Of a stretch of 64,000 nt of DNA, positions 10,131 to 21,492 are shown in pieces; positions within the stretch are counted from its first letter, which is position 1; each line of letters opens with the position of its first letter. The DNA comes from Cryptomeria japonica (Eukaryota; Streptophyta; Pinopsida; Cupressales; Cupressaceae). The notes beneath the pieces were generated by a model. That model did no database searches and had not been told where the DNA came from. It worked only from the letters and a program-made list of their open reading frames with translations. The stretch lies in contig NC_081409.1 in NCBI RefSeq assembly GCF_030272615.1, positions 913,509,840-913,573,839 of the forward strand, given 5' to 3'. The position numbers and the translations under genes were made by a program.

Positions 10131-12645
10131 TGTTTTAACATTAGTCTCTAGTGGTAGTGTAGAAGCATGGCAAACCACAACTTGAGAATCATGGATCCTT
10201 ATTCTTCATATCTACAGATCATTTCCACCATCATGTGAATCTTCATCACTGCTTTTATATATCAAAGAAAAGCATTACCCTTTTTCTTTTTTGCTCATGA
10301 ACAGTGTGCACCAAAGTATACTCACAGAATATATATCATTGCAATTCCGTATGAAGAAGACAGAGCTATTATACCAGAGCAGAATCTACTCATTCCAATG
10401 TTGTTTGTCCAAGATTGTAATCTATCTTCTTGCGGTGTTGTTTTTCTCCAGATGACTTTTCCATTCGGCTTTGGAGTCTTCCCTGACATAATGCATGTGG
10501 AAGGGGCATCACCTTTTTCTAATTCCCTTTCTAAGCTTGCTTACTGGAATGAAAAATCATTTAAAACTTTTGAAAATGGGTCCCTTGTAAAAGTAGACAA
10601 GGAGATTGTAGGACCCTTATTGGAAAACATGATCCCATTTGCTCTATTGTTTATTCTCTATTGATGGGGAACCAAATTGGTTGGGTATCTACTCAATTTA
10701 TTATGACAATAACTTCCATTGCCTATTTCCACACATGGCTGAAACTTTCTCCTACATTTTTATAGCATAACAGGGTGTTTCCTATTGAGTTTCCTATTGA
10801 CTTTGTCATATCTAGTATATTGTTTTTCTTAATTATTCACATCACAACATGGGATTGATTGATTTGTTCATGTTGTGTTCCTCGTCCATGAAAGTTACAC
10901 AAAAATAAATCTGCTTTAACTGGTTAAAACTTTCAAATCAATGTCTTATATGTAATATTTATTTATCGTTGCTTCAGTTGAGGATGTTTGTCAACTTTAC
11001 CACGAAGGATGTCTCTTTTAAAGCTTACCTGAATTGACAACTATCCCTTCTAATAGTTTGACAATTTAACTGTTACAGTTCATAAGGGTTGGCTCTATAA
11101 ACTATACTTGCTAGTTGGGTTTAGTGTAAAGTATAGGGTTTGATTGTGATTAGTAGGGTTACGATGTTTTGGAAATTTGAATTATTATCAAAGTCTAAGC
11201 ACACATTAAGCAATCTCCATTGCAATCCAAATCTTTCATTCTTCTTGCAGGGTATTTGCTATTGTTTAAACCTTGTTATTTTAGTTGGGCGGTAGTGTTT
11301 CCATCTCCACGTAATGGTGGTGTCACCATTGGAATGTATTTGGGTGCTTAAAATAATAGTAATAAAAATATTTTCAACATTATATTTTATATTTTCTTGA
11401 ATATTTAAAATATTTTATTATTAGATAAATAGAAATATGTTTGTCTCTATCTAATTCAATTAATGTTAATTTTATTATGCAAAAAATAATCACATACATA
11501 GAAAGGTTGTTTTGGTTCTAATATTTATCTTTCAATGCAATTGTCTTTTGTTTTTTGTTATACAACTTTCTTTACTTATAATGGATTTGTAATATTTCCT
11601 ATAATTATTGTAGAGTACTTTTCATCGCCTCGCCCTATAATGAACCCTTGCCTACATAATGGATTCAAGTTGTGACAATTTAGCTATTAATATTAAAATA
11701 GCTAGCTTTAGAGCTCTTAAGAATGCACTACCTTTAACCTAACTGATTCCCAATTCCTAATATATTAAATAATTAATGTAATATTTAGATTTAAATATAT
11801 GAATTGAAATGTGCAGTTGGTGCAATCACCACAAGAGAGTCCTCAAGGAAAATAGTCAAAATTGTGCAACAAGAGTAAACACAACAAAAGCAACACAATG
11901 TGATGGAGGCAATGCAGAATCAGACTTATATTATATCATGGAGTTCAATTACAAACTGGTTGGCAACATGCAGGCTTTCAAATTCGGCACATAGGCCTAA
12001 TTACAAACATCCTCAAATACATTATCTGGGCTCAAGCAAGAATGCGAGCCAACTTTGAACCTCCTAACCTTATGATAAATCTTCTATATGCTCCAAAACT
12101 CATTACCATATGCTAAATTACATTGAATTATATGACATTCGGGGCTCTAGAGTGATCTGCATTGAATCAAGGTGATATCCAATGCTGATGAAGATGTAAC
12201 ATGAAGAACAACAAGGTCGACTTCCAACAAACGGAATACTCCAGAAACAAAATAGAATGACGTGCGGACCCAAGGGAAGGCCGGCCATGATCCAAGGAAA
12301 ATCAGAGGAAATGAAATTAGGCTTTGCAAGCTACAAAAAAGATCCACATCTATTCTCCACCAGCAAATAGGTCCAGGGGGCTCTGGTACATAGGCCAGAA
12401 AACTATCCCACATTTTGGAAGCGATAACTTGCCAGAAAAAAGATCCAAACGACCTACAGACCTAGGATAAGTAGATGAACATGTCCACAAACAAAATCCA
12501 GCTCCGCAAGATTTGGTGAGCAAAACTGACAAACCATAGAAAGAAATGTTGAAACTGCAAAACCAAGCTGAACAGAAAAACAAACTAAAATTTTAAAAAA
12601 AATGTTTTTGGTTGATGCAAGATTTCCAAGAACCAAGGATGCTCA
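10131..12645. other. Unassigned DNA with two small ORFs
   Basis: About 2.5 kb without a recognisable gene. The plus-strand ORF at 10398-10664 (88 codons, with PFGFGVFPDIMHVEGASPF) has a fairly balanced amino-acid composition and could be a decayed exon. I see no splice context or known domain that proves it. The ORF at 11809-11994 (61 codons) starts MCSWCNHHKRV and is likewise unassigned. Overlapping minus-strand ORFs at 12147-12636 contradict one another and I do not call them. Confidence 0.35.
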
Positions 12646-13956
12646 TGTTGATAGTAGGGCAGCAACAATGCAGGAAAACTGAGAGGGGGGTGGGGGGAGG
12701 GGGTGAATCAGTTTTCACCAAACTTAACCAAATTAACCTTAATTTCTGATCTGATAAAAAATAATAGTAGCAAAGATAAACACCACATCAAGAACACACA
12801 TAACACATGGATTTTTGACATAGAAAACCATAGTGGGAACCTACCCACAATAAGATGATATTCTGCAGTAATATGTGTAAATATTAAAATGGGGAATGCA
12901 CATGCATTCAGGCACACTGCCTAGAGCTCACTGCTAAAAAACAGGAAGGTCTACAACCCTAAGGAAGGCTCATTGCCTTACAAAGATCGGACAACAATCT
13001 AGATTACATGAATTGAAAGAACAACATCTCCAAACGTTTGATTATAGTTTTGGTTAAGCACATTGTCTGCACAACAACACTTCTCTCCTCTTCCACTCTA
13101 CCGAATGATAGATTTGCTTGTTTGCACATACAATAACTTCTCAAATCATAAACACAACTACAAACACACAACTAACATGATTACATTACCTATTTATACA
13201 AGTCATCAACCTTAACCTTTAGGTCGGCTCAACACATAAGACCTAATTACAAAATTACATCACACGATACATAAATCCATAACTAGACCAATATAATATC
13301 GAAAAGGACATAGCATGGACTCAAATCAAATCCTCAAACACGCAACACCATCAAATAATTCACCAAGATCATCTGCAACATGCTACACCATCAAACATGT
13401 CGCATAAAACGAAGAATAACAGCGGACTAATAAGATCTTCAATAACATGCATCACAATCAACGTGAACCACCAAAACACATAGCACGCAATTAGAGAACA
13501 TCAACAAGCACCGTGAATTCCATTGCAATCACCACAACAACTTAGATAATAAGATTCATCATTAACACCATTACCAGAGCTCAAGAACACCAACTGATAA
13601 ACTGAAAGATACACTTGTGAAGTTCCAAATCATGAACCATCCAATCAGAGGACACACATGAATGTCCCAAACACTCACAAATCTGCAACTCAAGATATAA
13701 TCATTCTGGAGCATTAAGAATCAAATACCACCATTCTACAACACAAAACACTGAAAAAATAGTTCACACACTGGACCTTACAACTCGATCAAATCACCAC
13801 ATAGAATCATGAAAATAATACTGAATCAACTAGAGATAAGCATCTCAAAACCCAATAAACCACATCAGCACATCTGCAATAGATCACCAATTCTCTGCAA
13901 CACATGAATATGTTGACATCAATGACAACATATCCCAACAACTCTAATATCCAACA
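12646..13956 (-). mobile_element. Element H 3' LTR (Ty1/copia)
   Basis: Bounded on the plus strand by TGTTGATAGT at 12646 and CCAACA at 13956, so the transcribed form is TGTTGG...TCAACA. It carries the G-run plus TGAATCAG signature at 12683-12711 and a minus-strand TATA box (TATAAATAGG) near 13191-13200. The phrase GCCTAGAGCTCACTGCT at about 12921 is shared with the LTRs of E. A polypurine tract abuts it at 13957, which shows that this is the 3' copy. The five bases outside (12641-12645, GCTCA) would be one half of the target duplication; the other half is lost. Confidence 0.75.
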
Positions 13957-13972
13957 ATCTCCATCTTTGGCA
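13957..13972 (-). promoter_or_regulatory. Polypurine tract of element H
   Basis: On the minus strand CCAAAGATGGAGAT directly precedes the LTR start TGTTGG. This is the plus-strand primer site for reverse transcription. It compares with AAAGGGGGAGAT in E and AAAAAGGAGGAGAT in I. Confidence 0.8.
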
Positions 13973-14332
13973 TTGATGACAACATATGAAAGTGACAAAC
14001 AATCAATGCAAAGAAAGAAAATATCATCCAACAATCTCCCTCAAAATAAATTCAATCAACTCCCCCTTAGACAAATAACTCAAAAATACTTCAGAGTTTT
14101 TCACATGCTCTTCTCTCCCTTTGACAACAATTCCAAAGACACAAACAAATCATTATTCTCATGCATCTCTCCCTCTAATAAGCACAATCACTCCCCCTTA
14201 GGATAAACTAACAAATCTGATCAACTGAACCACATACTGACTACTCCTCGGAGTATCAGCACCAACTCATCAATTCGGATAACAGGATAAGACAATGAAG
14301 TCCACTAGATCGATGCAACTCAAAGCATCTAG
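13973..14332 (-). other. Element H 3' untranslated region
   Basis: Sequence between the end of the copia pol gene and the polypurine tract. It contains repeated CTCCCCCTTA-type words on the plus strand. Overlapping ORFs on both strands (13807-14206) have no domain and are taken as chance. Confidence 0.55.
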
Positions 14333-14955
14333 TTTCCACTAAGAGGGGAAATCACCCCTAACTTCTCTCTCAGATATACAAATGTCTCTGTAGGAAAAGG
14401 CTTAGTGAATATATCCGCAATCTATTCCTCAGTAGATACATACTCTAGTCTGACATCCTTATCACTGACTTTCTCTCTCAGAAAATGAAATTTGATTGAT
14501 ATATGCTTGGTCTTAGAATGCAACACTAGATTCTTAGAAATATTGATAGCGCTAGAATTGTCACAATATATAACAATAGGCTCATGATAAACAACTCTAA
14601 TATCCTTCAACATCTCCTTCATCCAAAGTACCTAGGTACAATTGGTAGCAACAACAATGTATTTAGCTTCTGTAGTAGATAAAGAAATAGAATCTTGCTT
14701 TTTACTTGTCTAGGCAACCAACTTCTTTCCCAAAAAGAAATCTCCACCGGTAGTTCTCTTTCAGTCATCAAAATCACCTGCCCAATCAACATCAATATAA
14801 GCATTTAAAGTGAAATCATCATCCTTCAGATACCATAGACCATAATCAATTGTTCCCTTCAAGTATCTAAATATCCTCTTCACAACAGTAACATGACTTT
14901 CCTTTGGATTAGCTTGAAATCTAAAAACAAGGCATGCATCATTCATAATATGCAA
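14333..14955 (-). pseudogene. Element H: C-terminal Ty1/copia pol (RT end and RNase H)
   Basis: End of the copia polyprotein. Reading leftwards from 14955, the RT/RNase H connection is seen as VVKRIFRYLKGTIDYGLWY and NAYIDVDWAGDFDD, where the Asp residues of the RNase H core are kept. Then come PVEISFWERSW in a shifted frame and the C-terminal stretch KEMLKDIRVVYHEP, IYCDNSSAINISKN, SKTKHISIKFHFLREKV and RLEYVSTEE. The tail ADIFTKPFPTETF, EKLGV follows an in-frame TAG and ends near 14333. At least two frameshifts and one stop are present. Everything upstream of 14955 (gag, protease, integrase, most of RT) is missing, apparently replaced by element I. Confidence 0.9.
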
Positions 14956-15498
14956 ATTACAGGTTATCTAAGGACTTAGCTAGTTCCAGAAGATCAGTAA
15001 TTGAAGAGCTCCATGAGAAATATTACGAATTATAGAAGCAAAGGGATGATATCATTCTTTCCTTAGGTAAATTGAAAGGTCTAAGCAATGAAAGTATATC
15101 TGTCATGAATCGAGCCCTTTCCAGAGCCATACAGTTCACATATTTTGCACCTGGTTCCATTCAAGAGGCAAAATGAATGCATGTGTCCTTATAGGTACAA
15201 ATCGAGTTCCTATCATAGGCTATCTCATATTGGGATAAACATAAGGACTCTTGGAATTCACATGTTCATAAGCTCAAGTATTTCTCTGGTTGACATTGGA
15301 TGTCCCCCTTAGGGGGATTTTCAGTTATATTTATGCACAATTTTTAGTTTTATGACCCTTTATCATTGCTATCAAAGAGGGAACAGCGCTATGTCATTTT
15401 ATGCAGAACTTTCAGACATTTAGTTAGTTGTTGTTTCAGTTGTTTTTCCTAAAGAAAACTTATTACTTTATGTTGCCATCAATGAAAAAGGAGGAGAT
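14956..15498 (+). mobile_element. Element I internal 3' end with polypurine tract
   Basis: Plus-strand sequence leading into a polypurine tract at about 15485-15498 (GAAAAAGGAGGAGAT) directly before an LTR that starts TGTTGG. No pol motif is readable in these 540 bp. The pre-tract word TTGCCATCAATG is shared with E and H. The junction with H at 14955 is abrupt. Confidence 0.65.
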
Positions 15499-16372
15499 TG
15501 TTGGCCCGTTGTCATTAATGTCATTGATGTGATTTGGTTCAACATGTATGTTTTTTTTTTGGTTTGACAATTTGCTTCAGTATACGTTATTCCTTTATTA
15601 TGAAATCTATTAAGATTTACTTCATGCAGTTTTGAGGTCCAGTATCTACCTTACTAGAAGGCGTTTTGGGTTTAGTCCCATCCAAATGTGATGAAGACAT
15701 AATCCGCAAGGTATTTTTGGATCTAGTCCTATTAGGACATATTGGAGGCATGTTTTACAAAGCACTTTTTGGATAAAGTTGGAAGATGAAATCTTATGAA
15801 GATATTTGTTTGTTTTTGCATGTGGATATTTCAGTTTCACCCCTTTCCGGTTGAGCCGACTAATAAGAATATTTGGTGTGGATACATATAGCCATCAATT
15901 TTGCAAGTTAGAGGCATGGTTGTTGAAAAAAACTATTTGTGTACATTGTGTATATGTGAAAGATCCGTGAATGTGAATTTTGTTATGTAGTATATGTATA
16001 GTGGATATATAAAACAGTTTGTGCACTTCAACGAAATTGTAATTCATGCATATGTTAGATGCAACTCTAATAGTTCAATTTTGTATCCTTTCATCCAACA
16101 ATGATTGTTTTTTATTTGGGTAGTGATCCCTCACTGACAACCAACCCCTTTTTCTATGTAACTAGTTACATATTGCATTATACCTGAGAGATCACTCTCT
16201 CTATGGTTTTTCCCATATTGGGTTTTCCACATACAAATCCAGTGTTTATGTTTTGTGTTAATTTTCTTTACTACATTTAAATTATGTTATGTGATTGGCT
16301 AGTTAGAAGTTTTAATAAGTTCAAGAGAATATTGATTCACCCCTCCCCTCTTAGTATTTTGAATATTCAACA
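15499..16372 (+). mobile_element. Element I 3' LTR
   Basis: 874 bp from TGTTGGCCCG to ATTCAACA. It contains TTGTCATTAATGTCATTGATG close to the start and ATTGATTCACCCCTCCCCTC 40 bp before the end, both LTR signatures of the copia-like group here. No PBS-like sequence follows 16372, and a polypurine tract precedes 15499, so it is the 3' copy. A TATA-like word (GTGGATATATAAAAC) lies near 16001-16015. Confidence 0.75.
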
Positions 16373-18196
16373 ATATACTCTAATATTTGGGTCTATGAGT
16401 GGCCCTTTCTTCATCAATCTAGGGTAAGTGGCCTGAGAAGCTAGGAGATAGACCAAATAAGATGCCATATAGAATCTTGAGTCATTCTTTACCATGAATA
16501 ATTTCTCATCCAAATTATCACTAATCATCTTTCTCCAATCAATATATTCTCTTCTAGCTATCATACCTTTAATAAATAAAAGAATGCAAGGATGAAACTC
16601 CTTGGCATCTAGTAGACCAGCTACTCTCTCAAGAGGATGACCTAATCCTTAGCATCTATGTGTAGGAAATCACTATGAATTATTTTCAAATTTTCTTATT
16701 GTTGACCCTTCCTCAATTTTTCTAACAAATTATCATTGATATAGGTCATGGGGTCCTCCTCATTTGCATAAAATTACTCCCCATGAGCTACTATGACCTA
16801 AGCATTGATTATGTGGTAGAACAACAAACACTTTCTCAATTGAATCTAGTGAAGTATCTATAATTGCTTCCCCAAGTGTACCATACACTCTTCTCTACTC
16901 TAGTCTATAATTCCTTGCACTATCTACTAGTAATCTAGAGATTGTGATGAGATGGGGAAAATTACAACATGTGACAACCTAGACTAAACCAAACATATAG
17001 CCAAGTAGCTCCTTCCAGTTGGGTTTGACATTATTTGGAGGAATTCATCCAAGCCCACATGTACCAAGTCTGTGTCAGTGACATTCATGTCCACTGACAC
17101 CAACTTGGTTGGGAAAGATATCCATTGAACTTGTACTTCATTGGCACAATTCTCTTTTGAGACATTGCAATTTCTGCATAAAAAGGAGTCAAATCAATGA
17201 TGCATTAATTTTTCAAATAAATATCTCATATATTAATTACCAAGTTCACTTATTTAAATTGAATTTAAAACTAAATCTAATACTAAAAAAGCAACAAACT
17301 ACAAATAAATCTAAAAGCTACCAAAACCTTGTCTTAGGATTTTCGAGGGTCGAGGATTAGACATTGTCGACGACCACATTGCAGATAGGTAGTATTTAGA
17401 ATATTTATCTTTGGGGATTACACACCCTTTAACAAAAGGGTTGGGAACCCCCAAAACTCGACACAAGGGATGAAATCCTAGAATATTGGGGATTCTCGAT
17501 TCTAATGGGGTATCTAACACCCCCAATGCCCTAATGCTCGACATGCTTTAGCCTGTCGAGGTTGGTAGTTAGGGATATCCAAAATGACCTTGTTTTGCAT
17601 ATCATTTCTCAACTTGGTTCTTCAAATAACTGAATCACTTCACTTCTCCCAAGTGTTGGTTACATTCAAGAAGTAAGCATTGCAATGCATCAATGTACTT
17701 TCTAGAAGGTTTAGTCATAGCACCAAAATCCTTCATGGAAATCATTATTTTTCTAGGGAAAGTTTGGAGAGAATGTTATATCCAAGGGTTTTGAGGTTAA
17801 GGATTATAATCATATTTCATTTCACTCGATGCTCTTCTTAACCTTAACTAGGTAAATCAAGTTTAGTTATAATAGCTCATTACACTCTTGTAAGCTAGGG
17901 CACACATGACTACATAAGGGTGTTGAGTAAATAAAAAACAATAACAACACCAACCTTGCATCATGGAAGGATGGAGACAAAACCCATGAGGAAACACTCA
18001 AAAGAAGAGGTGGAAGAAAAAAGCAAGGAGGGAAGAATCCTTCAGGTGCCACAAAACACAAACACACAAATAGAAGAAAAAAGAGAGAAACCTAATTAAA
18101 ATATTGACTACTATAACCCCAAATCCTAACGCCTTGAAGATAATGCTCACAAACTAGTGGATTATGCTTGAAAAAAAAAAGAAAATTACCTTCAAC
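16373..18196. other. Unassigned; possible minus-strand coding remnant at 16373-16650
   Basis: The minus strand at 16367-16564 reads IARREYIDWRKMISDNLDEK, then FMVKNDSRFYMASYLVYLLA. This is a well-composed peptide with an in-frame continuation upstream that is broken by stops, so it is probably the remnant of a protein carried by a plant transposon. I cannot name its family. The rest, including a CTCGA-rich patch at 17330-17570 and a segment at 17870-18180, shows no domain or LTR edge. The ORF at 17867-18067 is hydrophobic and cysteine-rich without recognisable motifs. Confidence 0.35.
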
Positions 18197-19187
18197 TCAT
18201 CGATAAGAGCTCAAATGGTTTGATAGTGATGTGCAAATGAGAAAGTTGGCTTTGAGAAGTTGCAACAAAATATACTCTTTCTTAGATGGAAGATGAGGAG
18301 CAATAATTAATCCTTTCTCTTGTGGGGAAAGGTTTGGCAATTCACAAGAATAAGACATATAATCAGTAGACAATGGAAGAGGTGATGTACACAAAGGAGG
18401 TGGTTGAAATCCTAAACCCTCTTTACAAAAGTGTGATGTAGGTTTCACATGAGCCTCAATACTTTTTTCAGTACACCCTATACCATTTCCATTATAGCCA
18501 ATTTTAGAAATAATTTTAAGACAAAACCCATAATGTGTTTCCAAATCAAATGTAGGACCAAGAGTAGAAGAATAATTGATTCTTTTGAAAGAATGCAAAT
18601 TCTTGTTGGGTTTTGAAATGTCAGGATGATAAGGTTCAATCTTAGATTCAATTGGTCCATGTAGAGTGAAATCTAAAAAACCACACTCATCATCATCAAG
18701 ACATGTGTTATAAGGAGTAGTTGGAGGTGATTTAAAAGTAGCTTGCACAAATGACATACAAAGCTCTATCAAGGTTTCAAATGTAAGTTATAGGAATTTG
18801 TATTCTCCAAATAAGGAGGGTGTAAATTCTAATGAACCACAATTATCCTCTTAAAAAGCATTATCAATAGGAGATAGTGTATCTTTGTTGGTTATAGAAT
18901 TATTTGTAGCATTAAGGGAAGATATAGATCCTACTTGTTTTTTAACACAACTATACAAATTTTTATCATCTTCAATTTGTACATTTTGTTTTCATGTATG
19001 AATTTTATTATGTGATTAAGAGTAGATGAGATCTCTTGCATGGCATGAATCCATGGTCTACCTAGAAGAAGAGTGTATGTGAGGTTATCAGGCTTGAAAT
19101 GGATATGTGTGGGTAAAGTCACATGTCCTACATTAATAGGTAATGTGATTGTACCTAATAAGTATCTACCAACATTATCAAAGACAC

Positions 19188-19195
<8 letters not shown>
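18197..19195 (-). pseudogene. Element K: Ty3/gypsy protease end and G-patch fragment
   Basis: Remnant of a gypsy gag-pol read leftwards. At about 19190-18990 the second half of a retropepsin is visible: LLGTITLPINVGHVTLP, then NLTYTLLLGRPWIHAMQE, the conserved protease end that B and C show as LLGHPWIHE and LLG-PWIHE. After a frameshift, the ORF at 18772-18197 continues into a linker and a G-patch-like segment (KIGYNGNGIG followed 23 residues later by KEGLGF at about 18500-18410). B and C have the same order. The N-terminal half of the protease would lie right of 19195, where a GA microsatellite now sits. The LTRs of this element were not found. Confidence 0.7.
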
Positions 19196-19279
<84 letters not shown>

Positions 19280-19445
19280 TGGTTGAATGAGAGAGGTGAC
19301 CACAATGTTTTTTAACAAAAAAATTATGCTACAAACATTAAGACAACATTATTAAAGCCATAAGTAGAGAGAGAGAGAGAGTCAGGTTTAATGAGAGGTG
19401 ACCACATTGATTTTTTGCAAAAAGTCTATGCTACAAGCATTAAGA
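19160..19445. repeat. Tandem duplication containing the GA runs
   Basis: Two adjacent copies share ACATTATYAAAG, AAGTAGAGAGAG, GAGAGTCWGGTT, GAGAGGTGACCACA, ATGCTACAARCATTAAGAC. The first (19160-19345) has the long GA run and the second (19346-19445) the short one. The two copies differ mainly in the length of the run. Confidence 0.75.
19194..19277. repeat. GA/CT dinucleotide microsatellite
   Basis: An almost pure run of GA for about 83 bp; a shorter GA run of about 17 bp follows at 19366-19382. On the minus strand it translates as an artificial Leu-Ser repeat joined to the K protease remnant. Confidence 0.98.
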
Positions 19446-20105
19446 CTAGGGCTCCTAACTACATCTTTGATCTATTATCTCAGTTTGGACACCCTTGGGA
19501 CTAGGGCTCCTAGCACACTAGTTTGGTGCATTCAGCTTCAACTTGCAGTTATGTTTAGGTATATAAAGATGTGAGGTAATAAATAAAAACAAAGATCAGC
19601 TCCAATGAGTGAAACCCTATTTTAACCACTAAATTAGTTGGGAACACTAAGTGGAATCAAATGATAATGTGATTTGAATAATACTATGTGACAGTAAAAG
19701 AAAAGTATTTTTGGGTGATGTAATATTATTCTTATACCCTAGGATGCTCCTACATCATGGTAATATTTACTTATCTCTCAATTACTTGTCTAATGAGGAC
19801 CTTCACGATGCTTTGTTTTTTCAAAATGATGATGTTTCACTTTCATTTTCACATGTGGTTGAAAATGATACTAGTAGTGATATACATGTCAAATGTTTCA
19901 ATTTTTATGATACTTTTTATCCTATTCTTGATAGTGTACATATGTTTTTGAGATGCCATGATGGGTAGTTTAAGGGGAGATATAATTATGTACTTATATG
20001 CTAGATATTTCCTTTTTTTATTATACTCACATGATGATGGTTTCTATTGTATGCATTTAGAGAAACCTTAAATGATGAGACTTTATTATAGTTTGATATG
20101 TCTCA
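19446..20105. other. Unassigned, with one 85-codon ORF
   Basis: A TATA-like word (GTATATAAAGATG) occurs at about 19558-19570. The plus-strand ORF 19711-19968 (SLNYLSNEDLHDALFFQNDD, then VSLSFSHVVENDTSSDIHVK) has a plausible composition and may be a transposon fragment. No family is recognised. Confidence 0.35.
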
Positions 20106-21467
20106 TGTTGGCAATATTACAAGGATATTGAGAAGGTTGTTGATGATTATGGAAATAACTGATTAAAGATGTTTTACTGTCTTGATATTATTATTTTGTC
20201 ATTGATGTCAAGAAATTGATTTTCTAATTCAGTATGATGTTGCCATATCTTAAGAAATATGATATGAAGATTATAAAGAAGTCGGTAAAGACACAGGAAA
20301 GAATATGATGAATAAAGGGATAAGTTATTCAATGGGCAACTCTACTGAGTCAGACAATGATGAGATCTTGATGTTTTAGATTGTTCTAACATCATACATA
20401 TGTTGTAAAATGTAAAGGTTAATACTATATTATGTTATCAAGCAAAGAACCTAGTCGGTAAACCCTAAGGTTATCGCAGTCGGTTAATGAAGACAGAATG
20501 TCTACCGAGTAAAGTTTAGTATTCACCGAGTTGTAACCAAGCTATAACAGAATACTAAATCGGGTTTATCTTGGAAAGTTAGCAAGAAGATCTACTGCTC
20601 AGATTGAACTGCATTACCCTAACACAAGTTCCAAGATGAATGTGCAAGTTTTGAGGTGGGGTAAAACATTTTCAGATCGAAAGATACAATGAACCTGGAC
20701 AAGATTGAAGGTCGGATGGCTATGATTGATCATGGGAAATGTGATCAAAGAGATTAAGCGGTTAGAAGATTGTTTATAAATAAGGAACTATTGATAAACA
20801 ATGTATGCAGGCAAGTGTATGCACAGGGATGCTACATAGTTATTACCGAGCACAGAAGCTTGAAGACCTATTAGAATAACAGAGTATTGATGCCCAGCAG
20901 ATAGACAAGATTAGTTCTATGTCTAGATTGTATTGAACAAATAGGAATCTGCTTTAGCATTTTAGATGTGAAGTTGTAGATAGATTGTATTACTGTTATT
21001 TTGTGAAAGTGACAGGAAATCTCTTAACCGAGTGGACTTAATAGTCTTATATGTAAATCCTCTAACAAGGTGACATTCTGATTGAGTGTTTGAAATCCTT
21101 TGACAAGGTCACTTCTAACAAAGTGAAGATCCTAACAGATCTGAGGGAAATCCCTTAACCAGGTCACATCTAGCAATGTGTTTTGTAATCTTTAACAGGA
21201 TTGGCTTTTAACCGAGCATACTCTAGAAGAGTATATTTCTTAGTGGGTCCGAAATCCCACAGTGGTTTTTCCCTATTTGGGTTTCCACGTTAAATCTGGT
21301 GTTATGAGGTTTATATTGTTCATATGCTTTTGAGTTTGCATGTTTGACAGTTTTTTATTATATGACTGATATATGTTACCGAGGTTGAATCTGATGTTTT
21401 TATGGATGAATAAGTTTGTATGATTCACCCCCCCACCCCGCCCTCTTATCTTGTTGGTTGTTGGATA
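20106..21467 (+). mobile_element. Element J 5' LTR (copia-like)
   Basis: It starts TGTTGGCAATATTACAAGG and carries TTTTGTCATTGATGTCAAG about 90 bp in. Near the end it has the GATTCACCCCCCCACCCC signature (21421). It is followed at 21479 by a degenerate PBS, which makes it a 5' LTR on the plus strand. The exact 3' edge is blurred (no clear CA). Its GGTTTTTCCCTATTTGGGTTTCCACG segment near 21260 parallels the E and H LTRs on the other strand. Confidence 0.6.
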
Positions 21468-21478
21468 TGTACTTATAT

Positions 21479-21492
21479 TAAGTATCAGAACT
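21479..21492 (+). promoter_or_regulatory. Degenerate primer-binding site of element J
   Basis: Reads AAGTATCAGAACTATC where TGGTATCAGAGCTATC is expected for an initiator-Met-primed copia element. It lies about 12 bp after the LTR. Confidence 0.55.

Noticed and set aside
10398-10664. Possible exon of a host gene
   Set aside because: Composition is reasonable but no splice sites, second exon or known domain could be supported; left as unassigned.
12147-12636. Three overlapping minus-strand ORFs, Cys/Phe/Leu-rich
   Set aside because: They use different frames of the same bases with no domain; position just outside H's LTR suggests unrelated target DNA.
18931-19305. 124-codon ORF beginning with a long Leu-Ser repeat
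   Set aside because: The repeat is the GA microsatellite in translation. Only the part after it (protease end) is real and is reported in element K.
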